5,643 nt of DNA from the NCBI GenBank assembly GCA_030612225.1, contig JAUWOH010000226.1, forward strand, positions 1-5,643, in the 5' to 3' direction. This document shows, one piece after another, positions 5,453-5,643 of the stretch. The stretch's first letter is position 1, and each line of letters opens with the position of its first letter. This DNA is from Desulfobacteraceae bacterium. Its GTDB lineage: Bacteria > Desulfobacterota > Desulfobacteria > Desulfobacterales > JAUWMJ01. Below the pieces are notes generated by a model. That model was given only the letters and a program-made list of their open reading frames with translations, was not told the DNA's origin and did no database searches. The position numbers and the translations under genes are program-made.

Positions 5453-5629
5453 CTACGCGCAAACGTTGATATTCTGGCCTATTCCTGCAGCACGGAGCAT
5501 TTCAGACATCTGGATCTGACTCTCTGCAAGGCTTTTCATTATTGCCATTTGTGCTTCATTAATAGCTTGCAACTCATTTACGATTGCTGCAACAGCTGCG
5601 GTAGAAACCGCAATTTGGCTAACCTCCAT
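5453..5629 (-). CDS. 58-residue YjfB-like putative motility protein
   Basis: A complete short gene starts at ATG 5629 and ends at TAG 5453-5455. GGAGG at 5637-5641, seven bases before the ATG, fixes the start; the ATG at 5641-5643 is in another frame. The product begins MEVSQIAVSTAAVAAIV, continues as one amphipathic, Gln/Met/Ala-rich helix with MAIMKSLAESQIQMSEML, and ends GIGQNINVCA. The size, single long helix, 'mL-x-A-x-G-x-G-x-NI' ending and lack of a signal peptide fit the YjfB family of small putative motility proteins, whose biochemical role is not known. Convergence with a flagellar switch gene supports this. The family assignment is from pattern recognition. Confidence 0.72.
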   Translation of the reverse strand: MEVSQIAVSTAAVAAIVNELQAINEAQMAIMKSLAESQIQMSEMLRAAGIGQNINVCA

Positions 5630-5636
5630 TTCAATG

Positions 5637-5641
5637 CCTCC
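5637..5641 (-). promoter_or_regulatory. Ribosome-binding site of the YjfB-like gene
   Basis: GGAGG on the minus strand, seven bases upstream of the ATG at 5629. It selects this start for a gene too small to be trusted on length alone. Confidence 0.75.
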
Positions 5642-5643
5642 AT

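Overview
The window reads as chromosomal DNA from a Gram-negative, flagellated, moderately AT-rich bacterium. Two secreted proteins carry lipoprotein signal peptides, one contains CsgG/FlgT-like regions, and a FliN-type motor protein and a PilZ protein lie beside them. The mix of families and the style of the intergenic repeats suggest a deltaproteobacterium (Desulfobacterota, perhaps Desulfobacterales). That placement is inference; no rRNA or other marker is present.

Left part (1-2675, minus strand). Two lipoprotein genes lie in tandem. The distal one (stop at 162) encodes 579 residues: lipobox, three carboxypeptidase-regulatory-like beta-sandwich repeats, a Lys/Pro/Ala/Val-rich linker, and a CsgG/FlgT-like C-terminal half. 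Its TGA stop falls inside what looks like a fourth beta-sandwich repeat, which continues in the same frame to the window edge, so the gene appears to be interrupted by a nonsense codon. The proximal one (148 aa) is a small lipoprotein with a single domain of the same fold. Between them is a 327-bp gap without genes. It holds an imperfect inverted-repeat-bounded element of about 200 bp with an internal long hairpin, and a sequence that recurs near 5384-5444.

Middle (2816-3623). A minus-strand gene encodes a ribbon-helix-helix DNA-binding domain fused to a PilZ domain, a plausible c-di-GMP-responsive transcription regulator. It has a good sigma70-like promoter so close to the ATG that its mRNA should be leaderless. 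Upstream, in the divergent intergenic region, are a perfect 10-bp-arm palindrome (operator-like), four tandem 8-bp repeats, a second promoter facing right, and a terminator-like hairpin.

Right part (3624-5643). A plus-strand gene encodes a CheX-CheX-FliN fusion: two tandem CheY-P phosphatase-like domains, both keeping the D-x3-E-x2-N signature, then an acidic linker and a FliN/SpoA motor-switch domain. It ends at a strong terminator that can work in both directions. Convergent with it is a 58-aa gene resembling the YjfB family of putative motility proteins.

Taken together, the right half looks like a motility-control locus: a possible c-di-GMP-sensing regulator, divergent from a switch-associated CheY-P phosphatase, with a small motility-type protein nearby. 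The role of the lipoproteins is unknown; the FlgT-like part of the larger one would fit an envelope or flagellar-basal-body accessory function, but that is only inference.
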